Of a stretch of DNA of 32,810 bases, positions 8,081 to 15,245 are shown piece after piece. This DNA is from Nocardiopsis endophytica. GTDB taxonomy: Bacteria > Actinomycetota > Actinomycetes > Streptosporangiales > Streptosporangiaceae. The notes beneath the pieces were generated by a model, which ran no database searches, was not told where the DNA came from, and was given only the letters and a program-made list of their open reading frames with translations. Location: contig NZ_JAQFWQ010000080.1 of the NCBI RefSeq assembly GCF_027706725.1, forward strand, positions 1 to 32,810, in the 5' to 3' direction. The position numbers and the translations under genes were made by a program. Within the stretch, counting starts at the first letter, position 1. The number at the start of each line of letters is the position of its first letter.

Positions 8081-8563
8081 TCAGCCGCGCTCGGCGTACT
8101 TGGCGCGCAGCCGGTCCCGCACGTACGGGGTGACCAGCCCGTCGACGTCGCCGCCGTACTGGGCGACCTCCTTGACCAGGCTGGAGCTGAGGAAGGAGTA
8201 CTGCGGGTTGGCCGTGAGGAAGACGGTCTCCACCTCGGCCAGCCGGTAGTTCATCTGGGCGATCTGCAGCTCGTAGTCGAAGTCGCTGACCGAGCGGAGG
8301 CTGCGGACGATCATCGCGATGCCGTTGTCCCGGCAGTAGTCGACGAGCAGCCCGTCGAAGGTGTCGACGGTGACGTTGTCGAACGGCTTGACGCTCTCCT
8401 GGAGCATGTCGAGCTTCTCGTCGACGCCGAACAGCCCGCGCTTGTTGACGTTGGTCAGCACGGCGGCCACGACCTCGTCGAACTGCCGGGCGGCCCGGCC
8501 GATGATGTCGATGTGGCCGTTGGTCACCGGGTCGAACGACCCGGAGCACACGACGCGTCGCAC
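8081..8563 (-). CDS. coaD: Phosphopantetheine adenylyltransferase
   Basis: This 160-aa enzyme transfers AMP from ATP to 4'-phosphopantetheine, the penultimate step of coenzyme A synthesis, in the cytosol as a hexamer. The nucleotidyltransferase motif GSFDPVTNGH is at residues 8-17, and the C-terminal SSSLVKEVA (the SSTxVR-like ATP site) is present. The usual GLR of the middle motif reads RSLRSVSDFDYE here, a Gly-to-Ser change that keeps the Arg. It starts with GTG at 8563 behind AAGGAG. It lies 39 bp downstream of rsmD, its usual partner. Confidence 0.97.
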   Translation of the reverse strand: MRRVVCSGSFDPVTNGHIDIIGRAARQFDEVVAAVLTNVNKRGLFGVDEKLDMLQESVKPFDNVTVDTFDGLLVDYCRDNGIAMIVRSLRSVSDFDYELQIAQMNYRLAEVETVFLTANPQYSFLSSSLVKEVAQYGGDVDGLVTPYVRDRLRAKYAERG

Positions 8564-8602
8564 GGTGACCGCTCCTTCCTGCCGGGCGGGGCGCTGCCCC
8601 CT

Positions 8603-9208
8603 CTACCCGGGATCATCCCCCTCGGCAGGGGCGTGTTCGGGACGACTCGCGGCGCGACCGTACCAAAGCGCCGCCTCGCCGTACCGCCGCACCCGGGTCC
8701 CTTCGAACCCGCGGGGCCACTCCTGGTCGGAGCCGCGCGCGGGGCGCTCCAGCACGACCAGCGCGTCGGGGGCGAGCCAGCCCCGGTCGCGCAGGGCGGC
8801 CAGGACCGCGCCCACCTCGTCGTCGCCGACCGCGTACGGCGGGTCGGCGACCACCAGGTCGTAGGGCCCTCCGCCGGGGCCGCGCTCCAGTACCCGGGCG
8901 ACCTTGTCGGCGGCCAGCTCGGCGCCGGGCAGGCCCAGGGAGGCGATGTTGCGCCGGACGACGGCGGCGGCCCTGCGGTCGGACTCGACCATGAGGGCGT
9001 GCGCGGCGCCGCGGGAGAGCGCCTCCAGCCCGATCGCCCCCGACCCGGCGTACAGGTCGAGCACCCGCAGCCCGTCCAGCGGCCCGAGCTCGGACTGCAC
9101 GGAGGCGAAGAGCGCCTCGCGGGCGCGGTCGCTGGTGGGCCGGGTGGTGCGGCCGTCGGGGACGGCGAGGCGGCGTCCCCCCGCCGTACCGGCGATGATG
9201 CGGGTCAT
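8603..9208 (-). CDS. rsmD: 16S rRNA (guanine966-N2)-methyltransferase RsmD
   Basis: This 201-aa SAM-dependent methyltransferase modifies G966 of 16S rRNA. It starts MTRIIAGTAGGRRLAVP, the standard RsmD N-terminus. The SAM site VLDLYAGSGAIGLEAL is near residues 45-60, and the catalytic ADPPYAV motif is near 130. The frame extends to 9367, but ATG at 9208 matches the family start, and the extension would overlap the recG 3' end. It sits 40 bp after recG and before coaD, a conserved order. Confidence 0.96.
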   Translation of the reverse strand: MTRIIAGTAGGRRLAVPDGRTTRPTSDRAREALFASVQSELGPLDGLRVLDLYAGSGAIGLEALSRGAAHALMVESDRRAAAVVRRNIASLGLPGAELAADKVARVLERGPGGGPYDLVVADPPYAVGDDEVGAVLAALRDRGWLAPDALVVLERPARGSDQEWPRGFEGTRVRRYGEAALWYGRAASRPEHAPAEGDDPG

Positions 9209-9248
9209 GCCGTAGACCGTACCGGGGCGGGGGCGACGGCGGCCGAGG

Positions 9249-11462
9249 CTAGGCCTTCTCCAGGAAGTCGGCGCGGTCCTCGCCCAAGAGTTCGTCGAGG
9301 GCGGCCGACAGGGGCGGGTGCGAGGACAGCTCCGGGTCGCGTTCGACCAGGCCGGCCGCCTCGGCACGGGCCTCGCCGATGAGCTCCTCGTCGCGGAGCA
9401 GGGTGAGCATCCGCAGCGACGAGCGCCGGCCCGACTGGGCGCCGCCGAGCACGTCGCCCTCGCGGCGCTGCTCCAGGTCGACCCTGGACAGCGCGAACCC
9501 GTCGGTGGTGGAGGCCACCGCGTCCAGCCGCTGCCGGGACGGGCCGCCCTCCTCGGCCTCGGTGACCAGCAGGCACAGCCCCGGCAGGCTCCCGCGGCCC
9601 ACCCGGCCGCGCAGCTGGTGGAGCTGGGAGACGCCGAACCGGTCGGCGTCCATGATCGCCATCACCGTGGCGTTGGGCACGTCCACGCCCACCTCGATCA
9701 CGGTGGTGGCCACCAGCACGTCGGTCTCCCCCGCGGCGAAGCGGCCCATGACCGCCTCCTTCTCCTCCGGGGCGAGCCGCCCGTGCAGCACCTCCACCCG
9801 CAGTCCGGACAGCGGCCCCTCGGCGAGGGTGCGGGCCACCTCCAGCACCGCCAGCGGGGGGCGGCGCGCCTCCTCGCCCTCGTCCGGGGCGGGCGCGGCG
9901 GCCCCCTCCTCGTCCCCGTCGCCGTCGCCGCCGATGCGCGGGCAGACGACGTAGGCCTGGCGCCCCTGGGCGGCCTCCTCGCGGATGCGCTCCCAGGCGC
10001 GGTCGAGGAAGTGCGGCTTGTCGCGGGCGGGCACCACGTGGGTGGCGATGGGCGCGCGCCCGGCGGGCAGCTGGTCCAGGGCGACCACGTCCAGGTCGCC
10101 GTAGACGGTCATGGCCACCGTGCGCGGGATCGGCGTGGCGGTCATCACCAGCACGTGCGGGCGGCCGTCGGCGGCCTTCTCGCGCAGGGCGTCGCGCTGC
10201 TCGACGCCGAAGCGGTGCTGCTCGTCGACCACGACGAGGCCCAGGTCGGCGAAGGAGACGTGCTCCTGCAGCAGGGCGTGGGTGCCCACGATGATCCCGG
10301 CCTGCCCGGAGGCGGCCTCCAGCAGCGCCTCGCGCCGGGCGGCGGCGCCCTGGGAGCCGGTGAGCAGCGCCACCCGGGTGGCGTTCTCGGCCCCGCCGAG
10401 CAGCCCGCCCTCGGCCAGTGGGCCCAGCATCCGGGTGATGGAGCGGTGGTGCTGCTGGGCGAGGACCTCGGTGGGGGCGAGCAGCGCGGCCTGGCCCCCG
10501 GCGTCGACCACCTGGAGCATGGCGCGCAGCGCCACCAGGGTCTTGCCCGCGCCGACGTCGCCCTGGAGCAGCCGGTGCATCGGGTGGGCGGAGTCCAGGC
10601 CGGCGGCGATCACCTCGCCGACCTCCTTCTGCCCGGCGGTCAGCTCGAAGGGCAGCTCGGCGTCGAAGGCGTCGAGCAGGCCGCCGGAGGCGCGCGGCCG
10701 CGGGCGGGCGGGAACGTCGGCGGCGGCCGCACGCCGCTGGGCCAGGGCGAGCTGCAGCACGAAGGCCTCGTCCCACTTGAGGCGCTTGCGGGCGCGGCCG
10801 ATGTCGTCGCCGTCGGCGGGGCGGTGGATCTTCTCCAGGGCCTCGCCGATGCCGACCAGGCGGTGCCGCTCGCGCAGGTCGGGCGGGAGCGGGTCGGCGA
10901 ACCCCCCGCCGCCGTCGGCCTGGTCCAGCAGGGTGGCCACGCAGCGGGCGATGGTCATCGAGGTCAGGCCCTTGGTGGCCGGGTAGACGGGGATGGGGCG
11001 GTCGGCGAACTCGCGGGCGCGGTCGTCGCCGGTGCCGTCGTCGGGCAGCATCTCGTAGACCGGGTGCGCGAGCTGCTTCTTGCCGCGGTAGGTGGAGACC
11101 TTTCCGGCGAACATGCCGCGCCGCCCCGGGCGCAGCTCCTTGAGGTGGTACCCGGCGTTGTGGAAGAAGGCCAGGGTGAGCCGCCCGGTGCCGTCGGTGA
11201 TCACCACCTCCAGCAGGCTGCGGGGGCGCCCGCGGCCGCCGCCGCGCAGGTCGCGCTTGGTGGCGCTGAGCACCTCGGCCACCACCGTGGCCTGCTCGCC
11301 CTCGGCCAGCGCGGCCAGGTCGGTCAGCTCGCCCCGGTAGGCGTACCGGCGCGGGTAGTGCCGCAGCAGGTCGCCCGCGGTGTGCAGGTCGAGCTCGGCG
11401 GCGAACTTCTTGGCCGCGGCCGCGCCCTGGGTGGTGCGCAGCGGCTCGTCCCAACTGATCAC
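9249..11462 (-). CDS. recG: ATP-dependent DNA helicase RecG
   Basis: This 737-aa superfamily 2 helicase reverses stalled replication forks and branch-migrates Holliday junctions. Its N-terminal wedge/OB domain (about 50-200) has the family's RYAYRGELTDL. The helicase core has Walker A LLQGDVGAGKT, Walker B VVDEQHRFG, MTATPIPRT, and the C-terminal GRVGRGSLPG. A Gly/Asp/Glu-rich insert (GDGDGDEEGAAAPAPDEGEE) sits between the helicase lobes, beyond the motif VCPRIG. The start is GTG at 11462 with GGAGG 7 nt upstream; the open frame extending to 12212 is not coding. It is the first gene of the minus cluster. Confidence 0.97.
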   Translation of the reverse strand: MISWDEPLRTTQGAAAAKKFAAELDLHTAGDLLRHYPRRYAYRGELTDLAALAEGEQATVVAEVLSATKRDLRGGGRGRPRSLLEVVITDGTGRLTLAFFHNAGYHLKELRPGRRGMFAGKVSTYRGKKQLAHPVYEMLPDDGTGDDRAREFADRPIPVYPATKGLTSMTIARCVATLLDQADGGGGFADPLPPDLRERHRLVGIGEALEKIHRPADGDDIGRARKRLKWDEAFVLQLALAQRRAAAADVPARPRPRASGGLLDAFDAELPFELTAGQKEVGEVIAAGLDSAHPMHRLLQGDVGAGKTLVALRAMLQVVDAGGQAALLAPTEVLAQQHHRSITRMLGPLAEGGLLGGAENATRVALLTGSQGAAARREALLEAASGQAGIIVGTHALLQEHVSFADLGLVVVDEQHRFGVEQRDALREKAADGRPHVLVMTATPIPRTVAMTVYGDLDVVALDQLPAGRAPIATHVVPARDKPHFLDRAWERIREEAAQGRQAYVVCPRIGGDGDGDEEGAAAPAPDEGEEARRPPLAVLEVARTLAEGPLSGLRVEVLHGRLAPEEKEAVMGRFAAGETDVLVATTVIEVGVDVPNATVMAIMDADRFGVSQLHQLRGRVGRGSLPGLCLLVTEAEEGGPSRQRLDAVASTTDGFALSRVDLEQRREGDVLGGAQSGRRSSLRMLTLLRDEELIGEARAEAAGLVERDPELSSHPPLSAALDELLGEDRADFLEKA

Positions 11463-11846
11463 CGGTGTTCCTCCCGTCGCGCAGGTCCGCCGGACACCTA
11501 CCGTAGGACCTCCCTGCGACGTGCGGGGGCGCGCCGCCCGGAGGGGTCCGGGACCGGGGCCGATGCGGCACCGGACCGGCGGGGGGCCGGGCCGGGCTAT
11601 AATCGGAGCACGCACCGCCGTCCCGGGTCCGGCCGGATCCGTCGGGACGCCGCCGCGGGCGGCCGATCGGGCGGTGCGGGCACGGGCCCTTCGGGGGCGT
11701 CCGCTCCGTTTAGCGGCCGCCCTGGGCATCGTGTACGCTTCCACGGTTGGCGCACCGCGCCGACCTGCATGATCATCAGACCTCTCTCGGGTCGACCAGC
11801 ACGCGTGCGGAGCGCATGCGGGCCCGAGCGCTTGAATGGAGTTACC
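11463..11846. other. recG/rpmB divergent intergenic region
   Basis: This 384-bp gap separates divergent recG and rpmB. A perfect TATAAT lies at 11598-11603 on the plus strand, without a recognisable -35. A second AT-rich patch with TACGCT near 11735 may be closer to the true rpmB promoter. Many actinomycetes have a DAK2-domain gene between rpmB and recG, and none is present here. No other gene is visible. Confidence 0.4.
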
Positions 11847-12032
11847 GTGGCTTCCGTCTGCGACGTCTGCGGCAAGGGCCCAGGGTTCGGTAACAGTGTC
11901 TCCCACTCGCACCGCCGCACCCGCCGCCGCTGGAACCCCAACATCCAGACCGTGCGCACCCGCGTGGGCGGTACGCCCAAGCGCCTGAACGTGTGCACCT
12001 CCTGCATCAAGGCGGGCAAGGTCGACCGCTGA
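11847..12032 (+). CDS. rpmB: 50S ribosomal protein L28
   Basis: This 61-aa large-subunit protein begins MASVCDVCGKGPGFGNSVSH and contains the conserved TRRRWNPNIQTVR segment. It ends in CTSCIKAGKVDR. The two CxxC pairs mark it as the zinc-binding form. The start is GTG at 11847 with TGGAG about 6 nt upstream. The gene stands alone on the plus strand and ends in a strong intrinsic terminator 40 bp downstream. Confidence 0.98.
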   Translation: MASVCDVCGKGPGFGNSVSHSHRRTRRRWNPNIQTVRTRVGGTPKRLNVCTSCIKAGKVDR

Positions 12033-12072
12033 ACCGCGGGCGGTTCCGACCGCCGACGCGCTCACGCATGGA

Positions 12073-12117
12073 CGGAGGGCGCCGCAGCCGGTGATCCGGC
12101 GCGGCGCCCTCCGTTTT
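12073..12117 (+). terminator. Intrinsic terminator of rpmB
   Basis: A perfect 13-bp stem, CGGAGGGCGCCGC (12073-12085) with GCGGCGCCCTCCG (12101-12113), encloses a smaller GCCGG/CCGGC stem. TTTT follows at once. Confidence 0.92.
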
Positions 12118-12132
12118 GTTCGGTGAACGCCG

Positions 12133-12167
12133 CCCCTCGGCGTTGTCCTCTGGAAAAGCGCCCCTGA
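12133..12167. repeat. Short dispersed repeat, copy A
   Basis: This segment aligns with 32361-32393 at about 29 of 33 positions, with two single-base gaps. The shared parts include GTCCTC and AAGCGCCC followed by TGA. It lies just past the rpmB terminator. No coding sense is apparent. The remainder, 12168-12249, shows nothing recognisable. Confidence 0.6.
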
Positions 12168-12249
12168 GAGCGGACCGGTAGCGTCGTTCCCCCCGGGGTC
12201 AACGCCGGGCACACCCGCCTGTCCGTGCGCATTCCTGCAGGGGGCGGGC

Positions 12250-12882
12250 TTACAGGGAGCAGGGGTTCCCGTTGAAGGTGCAGCTGCTGGGCGCCTGTGC
12301 GGTGCCCTCGGCGGTGAAGGTGACGTCGACCGACTCCCCCGGCGCCAGGCCGCCGTCCGAGGCGGGCGCCCGGGCCACCACGCCGTCGCCGGTGGCCTCC
12401 CAGTCCACGTCCCAGGCGGAGGTGACCGTCGCCCCGTCGAACCCCAGCACCAGCTCCCAGCCCTCCAGGGCGGTCGAGCCGGTGTTGGTGAGGGTGACCC
12501 TGCCGGTGAAGGCCGTGGCGGAGGACTCGACGGTGGTGTAGCTCAGGTTCGCCGGGGCGCCTGCGGCGTCCTCCTCGGCGCGGGCCTCCCCGCCCTCGGA
12601 GTCCTGGGTGCTCGGCCCGGCGGAGGGGCCTGCGGGGGTGGTGCCGTGCTCGACGGGCGGCTCGCTGAACCGGAGGTAGATCTGGGTGGTGCTGTAGCCG
12701 AAGAGCACGAGCCCGACGGTGACCCCGGAGATCAGCAGCACGCTCAGCAGCCGGGGCGGGCGGACCCTCTTGGGCACGGTGCTGCCCAGCATCAGGCCCA
12801 CGGTCCTCAGCGGGCCGGAGTCCTCGGGCTCGGAGCGGTGCGCACCGCGCCGGCCGCCGCCGGACCCGCTTCTGCGCCCCAT
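12250..12882 (-). CDS. Membrane-anchored protein with CBM2-like domain
   Basis: This 210-aa protein has a Gly/Arg-rich cytoplasmic N-terminus (about 1-43) and one membrane segment (about 45-64, LLSVLLISGVTVGLVLFGYS). A Pro/Ser/Glu-rich external linker runs to about 107, followed by a C-terminal beta-sandwich resembling the bacterial cellulose-binding CBM2 family. Supporting motifs are VTLTNTG, the GWEL Trp, SAWDVDWEATGDGV, GGLAPGESVDVTF, and a terminal CTFNGNPC cysteine pair. The usual Trp before the GxLxPG turn is absent (APASDGG), so classic cellulose binding is uncertain. No catalytic domain is attached. The start ATG has GGAAGG upstream. It lies downstream of thiL, separated by 160 bp. 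Confidence 0.82.
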   Translation of the reverse strand: MGRRSGSGGGRRGAHRSEPEDSGPLRTVGLMLGSTVPKRVRPPRLLSVLLISGVTVGLVLFGYSTTQIYLRFSEPPVEHGTTPAGPSAGPSTQDSEGGEARAEEDAAGAPANLSYTTVESSATAFTGRVTLTNTGSTALEGWELVLGFDGATVTSAWDVDWEATGDGVVARAPASDGGLAPGESVDVTFTAEGTAQAPSSCTFNGNPCSL

Positions 12883-13042
12883 AACGAACAGCCTTCCGAT
12901 CCACGCTCCGTCCCCCGCCCCGCACAGGCGGCGCGGGGCGCCAGCTTAGCGTGATTTACCCCCCAAACCCGACTCTCTCACCCCGCCCGCACGACCGCCC
13001 CCTTCGCCCCTCCTCCCTCTGTTTCGGCCGCGGACCCCTCTG
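12883..13042. other. thiL/CBM2-gene intergenic region
   Basis: This 160-bp C-rich gap probably holds the promoter of the CBM2-like gene. On the minus strand an AT-rich TAAATCACGCTAAGC lies near 12942-12957, the only plausible -10 region. No hairpin with a T-run is evident. Confidence 0.3.
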
Positions 13043-14050
13043 TCACCGGCCGAAATGGTCCCAACCGCCGCCCGTGGGCGGCCCTCCGTCGACGGTGACA
13101 CCCGGCCCTTCGGGGGCGGCCTCGCGCACCGCCCCGATGACCGACCAGCCGTCCGGCGGGGCGGCCCCGGGCGGGAAGGCGGCGGCCAGCGCGTGGTCCT
13201 CCCCTCCGGACACCATCAGGTCGGCGGCGGCCTCCCGGGGCGGGCGCCCCGCTCCCCCTGCGGGGTGGCCCGATGCGGCCAGCATTTCCACGGCGGAGAG
13301 CAGCCCCGGCGCCGGGTCGAGGGCGTCGCGCCGGATGTCGATGCCGACACCTGAGGCGGCGGCGATGTGTCCGAGGTCCTGGGCGAGCCCGTCGCTCACG
13401 TCGAGCATGGCCCGCGCCCCCGCCAGGGCGGCGCGGGGCCCCTGCGCATAAGGCGGGGCGGGGCGCCGGTGCTCGGTCACCGCGGCGCGCGCGGCGTCCT
13501 CGCCGGCCAGCCCCGCCTGGAACAGCGCCAGGCCCGCGGCCGACAGCCCCAGGGGGCCGGCGACGGCGATGCGGTCGCCCGGCCGTGCTCCGCTCCTGCG
13601 CACCGAGCAGGCGCCGTCCAGGGAGCCCAGGGCGGTGACGGAGACGGTGAGCGTGGGGGATCCGACGGTGTCGCCGCCCACGACCGTGCAGCCGACGGTG
13701 GCGCACTCCTCGCGCACGCCTTCGGCGAACTCCTCCGCCCACGCGAGGGGGAGGTCCTTGGGCGCGGCCAGGCCGATGAGGAGCGCGGTGGTCCGCGCAC
13801 CCATTGCCGCGATGTCGGCGGCGTTCTGCGCGACGGCCTTGTGGCCGATGTCGCGCGCGCTGGACCAGTCGAGCCGGAAGTGCCTCCCCTCGACGAGTAC
13901 GTCGGTGCTGGCCACCACGCGCTGATCTGCGGCGGAGACGATCGCGGCGTCGTCTCCCGGCCCGAGGATTACATCGTCCGTCTCAGGGAATCTGGCCGTC
14001 ACGCGCGCGATCAGGCCGAATTCGCCCAGGTCCCCAATGGTGCTCGACAC
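13043..14050 (-). CDS. thiL: Thiamine-monophosphate kinase
   Basis: This 335-aa enzyme phosphorylates thiamine monophosphate to the coenzyme thiamine diphosphate, the last biosynthetic step. It belongs to the PurM/SelD-like ATP-grasp-unrelated fold. Metal and nucleotide motifs are visible: ILGPGDDAAIV near residue 30, STDVLVEGRHF near 50, the VVGGDTVGSP loop near 120, MLDVSDGLAQDL near 215 and VSGGEDHALA near 280. The start is GTG at 14050. It is divergent from the Lrp-like gene. The promoter region contains a DasR-site-like palindrome. thiD, with a TPP riboswitch, lies 13 kb away. Confidence 0.95.
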   Translation of the reverse strand: MSSTIGDLGEFGLIARVTARFPETDDVILGPGDDAAIVSAADQRVVASTDVLVEGRHFRLDWSSARDIGHKAVAQNAADIAAMGARTTALLIGLAAPKDLPLAWAEEFAEGVREECATVGCTVVGGDTVGSPTLTVSVTALGSLDGACSVRRSGARPGDRIAVAGPLGLSAAGLALFQAGLAGEDAARAAVTEHRRPAPPYAQGPRAALAGARAMLDVSDGLAQDLGHIAAASGVGIDIRRDALDPAPGLLSAVEMLAASGHPAGGAGRPPREAAADLMVSGGEDHALAAAFPPGAAPPDGWSVIGAVREAAPEGPGVTVDGGPPTGGGWDHFGR

Positions 14051-14081
14051 AGCCCTCAGGGTACGGTGACCAATCCGGCGC

Positions 14082-14097
14082 AGTGGTCTAGACCCGC
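14082..14097. promoter_or_regulatory. DasR-site-like palindrome in divergent promoter
   Basis: AGTGGTCTAGACCCGC matches 14 of 16 positions of the DasR-responsive element consensus, as I recall it (A[CG]TGGTCTAGACCA[CG]T). Its GGTCTAGACC core is a perfect palindrome. Each strand reads TAGACC, which resembles an actinobacterial -10. On the plus strand GTGACC lies 17 nt before it, and on the minus strand TTGATG lies 15 nt before it. It could therefore control both thiL and the Lrp-like gene. Confidence 0.5.
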
Positions 14098-14185
14098 GCG
14101 CACCCCATCAACAGCGGCGCGTGGCCGTAATCGGACGCCGCCGCTCCGTCCGCGTGTTCTCTGGGTGATCTGGGAGGGTTCCACC

Positions 14186-14419
14186 GTGGTGCAGGCCTAT
14201 GTTCTGGTGCAGACCGAGGTCGGCAGGGCCGGGGATCTGGCGGAGCTCATCCGCGGGATCGACGGAGTCCGCGAGGCCGACGACGTGACGGGCCCCTACG
14301 ATGTGATCGTGCGCGCACAGGCCGAGGACATCGACGCGCTGGGGCGGCTCGTGGTCGCCCGCATCCAGCGCCTTGAGGGCATCGCGCGCACGCTGACCTG
14401 CCCGATCGTGCAGATCTGA
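14186..14419 (+). CDS. Stand-alone Lrp/AsnC ligand-binding (RAM) domain protein
   Basis: This 77-aa protein (MVQAYVLVQTEVGRAGDLAE...) consists only of the alpha/beta RAM domain of Lrp/AsnC regulators and lacks the DNA-binding helix-turn-helix. The conserved VREADDVTGPYDVIVRAQ and ARTLTCPIVQI segments fit the family. Such proteins are thought to sense amino acids or to partner with full-length Lrp proteins; the ligand here is unknown. The start is GTG at 14186 with GGAGG about 8 nt upstream. It precedes the DUF3515 lipoprotein by 24 nt, suggesting an operon. Confidence 0.93.
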   Translation: MVQAYVLVQTEVGRAGDLAELIRGIDGVREADDVTGPYDVIVRAQAEDIDALGRLVVARIQRLEGIARTLTCPIVQI

Positions 14420-14443
14420 GCGAGCGAGGACCCGGGAGGGCCG

Positions 14444-14908
14444 ATGCACAGGCGAGCGGCGGGAGCCGCGGCGGGGACGGTCCTGGTGCTGGCGGCCGGC
14501 TGCACCGGGGGCGCCGTCGAGGTCCCCGTCCCCGAGCCGGACGAGGAGACGGCGGCGCTCTGCGAAGCGTTGGCCGAGCGGCTCCCCGAGACCCTGTACG
14601 ACCAGGAGCGCGTCGCCACGGACCCCGACTCCCCCCTGGTGGCGGCCTGGGGCGACCCGGTGATCGCGATGCGCTGCGGGGTGGAGCGGCCCGAGGCCTA
14701 CCGCCCCGACGCCGAGCTGACGGTGGTCGACGGGGTGGCGTGGCTGCCCGAGCCGGAGGACGAGCCGACGATGTACACGTCCATGGCGCGCGAGGCCTAC
14801 GTCGAGGTGTCGGTCCCGGCCTCCTACGGGGCGCCCGCCCAGGGGCTGGTGGCGATCAGCGAGGCGATCGCGGCCGAGATCCCGGAGCTGCCCCCGGGCG
14901 AGTACTGA
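14444..14908 (+). CDS. DUF3515 family lipoprotein
   Basis: This 154-aa predicted lipoprotein has a short basic start (MHRRAAG), a hydrophobic stretch, and the lipobox LAAGC with the lipidated Cys20. The mature part carries DUF3515 features: an early CEALAERLPETL, CGVERPEAY near 78-86, and TMYTSMAREAYVEV near 115-130. The function is unknown. In related actinomycetes the family lies next to ddl and thiL. It is probably co-transcribed with the preceding Lrp-like gene. No obvious terminator follows. Confidence 0.9.
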   Translation: MHRRAAGAAAGTVLVLAAGCTGGAVEVPVPEPDEETAALCEALAERLPETLYDQERVATDPDSPLVAAWGDPVIAMRCGVERPEAYRPDAELTVVDGVAWLPEPEDEPTMYTSMAREAYVEVSVPASYGAPAQGLVAISEAIAAEIPELPPGEY

Positions 14909-15245
14909 CCCGGAGCCGCCCCGCCCGCCCCGGCCATGAGGTCTCGGTCACCCCGCGCGCCCTCCGCGCGGCGCCCCCGGAGCGGGCACGGCCGCTCCCC
15001 CGGTGCGCAAGGGCACCGGAAAACTCCGCATCACCCCTGGTAAAGAGCGGCCCGCCGGTACTGCGCCGACGGGCCGCGCCCGTCTAGCGTCGTCCCGGGG
15101 CCCGGTGCGCGGGCTCCCCGGCCGCGATACCCCGGTGGAACTACTACATGGCGTAGCACTACGCTGTGTCGTACTACGGCTCGTCGATCCGGTTCCCCCG
15201 GACCGCCGGCCGCGTCCATCGGTCCATTGCCGACAGGAGAGGCGC
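14909..15245. other. Intergenic region upstream of cydA
   Basis: This 337-bp gap contains the cyd promoter region and the ACTAC repeat cluster annotated separately. GC-rich inverted repeats near 14965-15010 could end transcription of the DUF3515 gene but have no T-run. No small coding frame with a ribosome binding site was found. Confidence 0.35.
15140..15177 (+). promoter_or_regulatory. Operator-like ACTAC repeats before cydA
   Basis: ACTAC occurs at 15140, 15143, 15158 and 15173; the last three are spaced exactly 15 bp apart. Overlapping them is a perfect inverted repeat, GCGTAG-CA-CTACGC (15151-15164). The cluster ends 69 bp before the cydA start. The layout suggests a regulator binding site for the oxidase operon. 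The sequence does not match the Rex consensus TGTGAAC...TTCACA. Confidence 0.4.

Noticed and set aside
11598-11603. TATAAT as a firm rpmB promoter
   Set aside because: The hexamer is perfect, but no -35 is visible 16-18 bp upstream and it lies about 245 bp before the start codon. It is mentioned only as a candidate.
15140-15177. Rex (redox sensor) operator before cydA
   Set aside because: Rex is a common regulator of cyd operons, but no TGTGAAC-like inverted repeat is present in 14909-15245.
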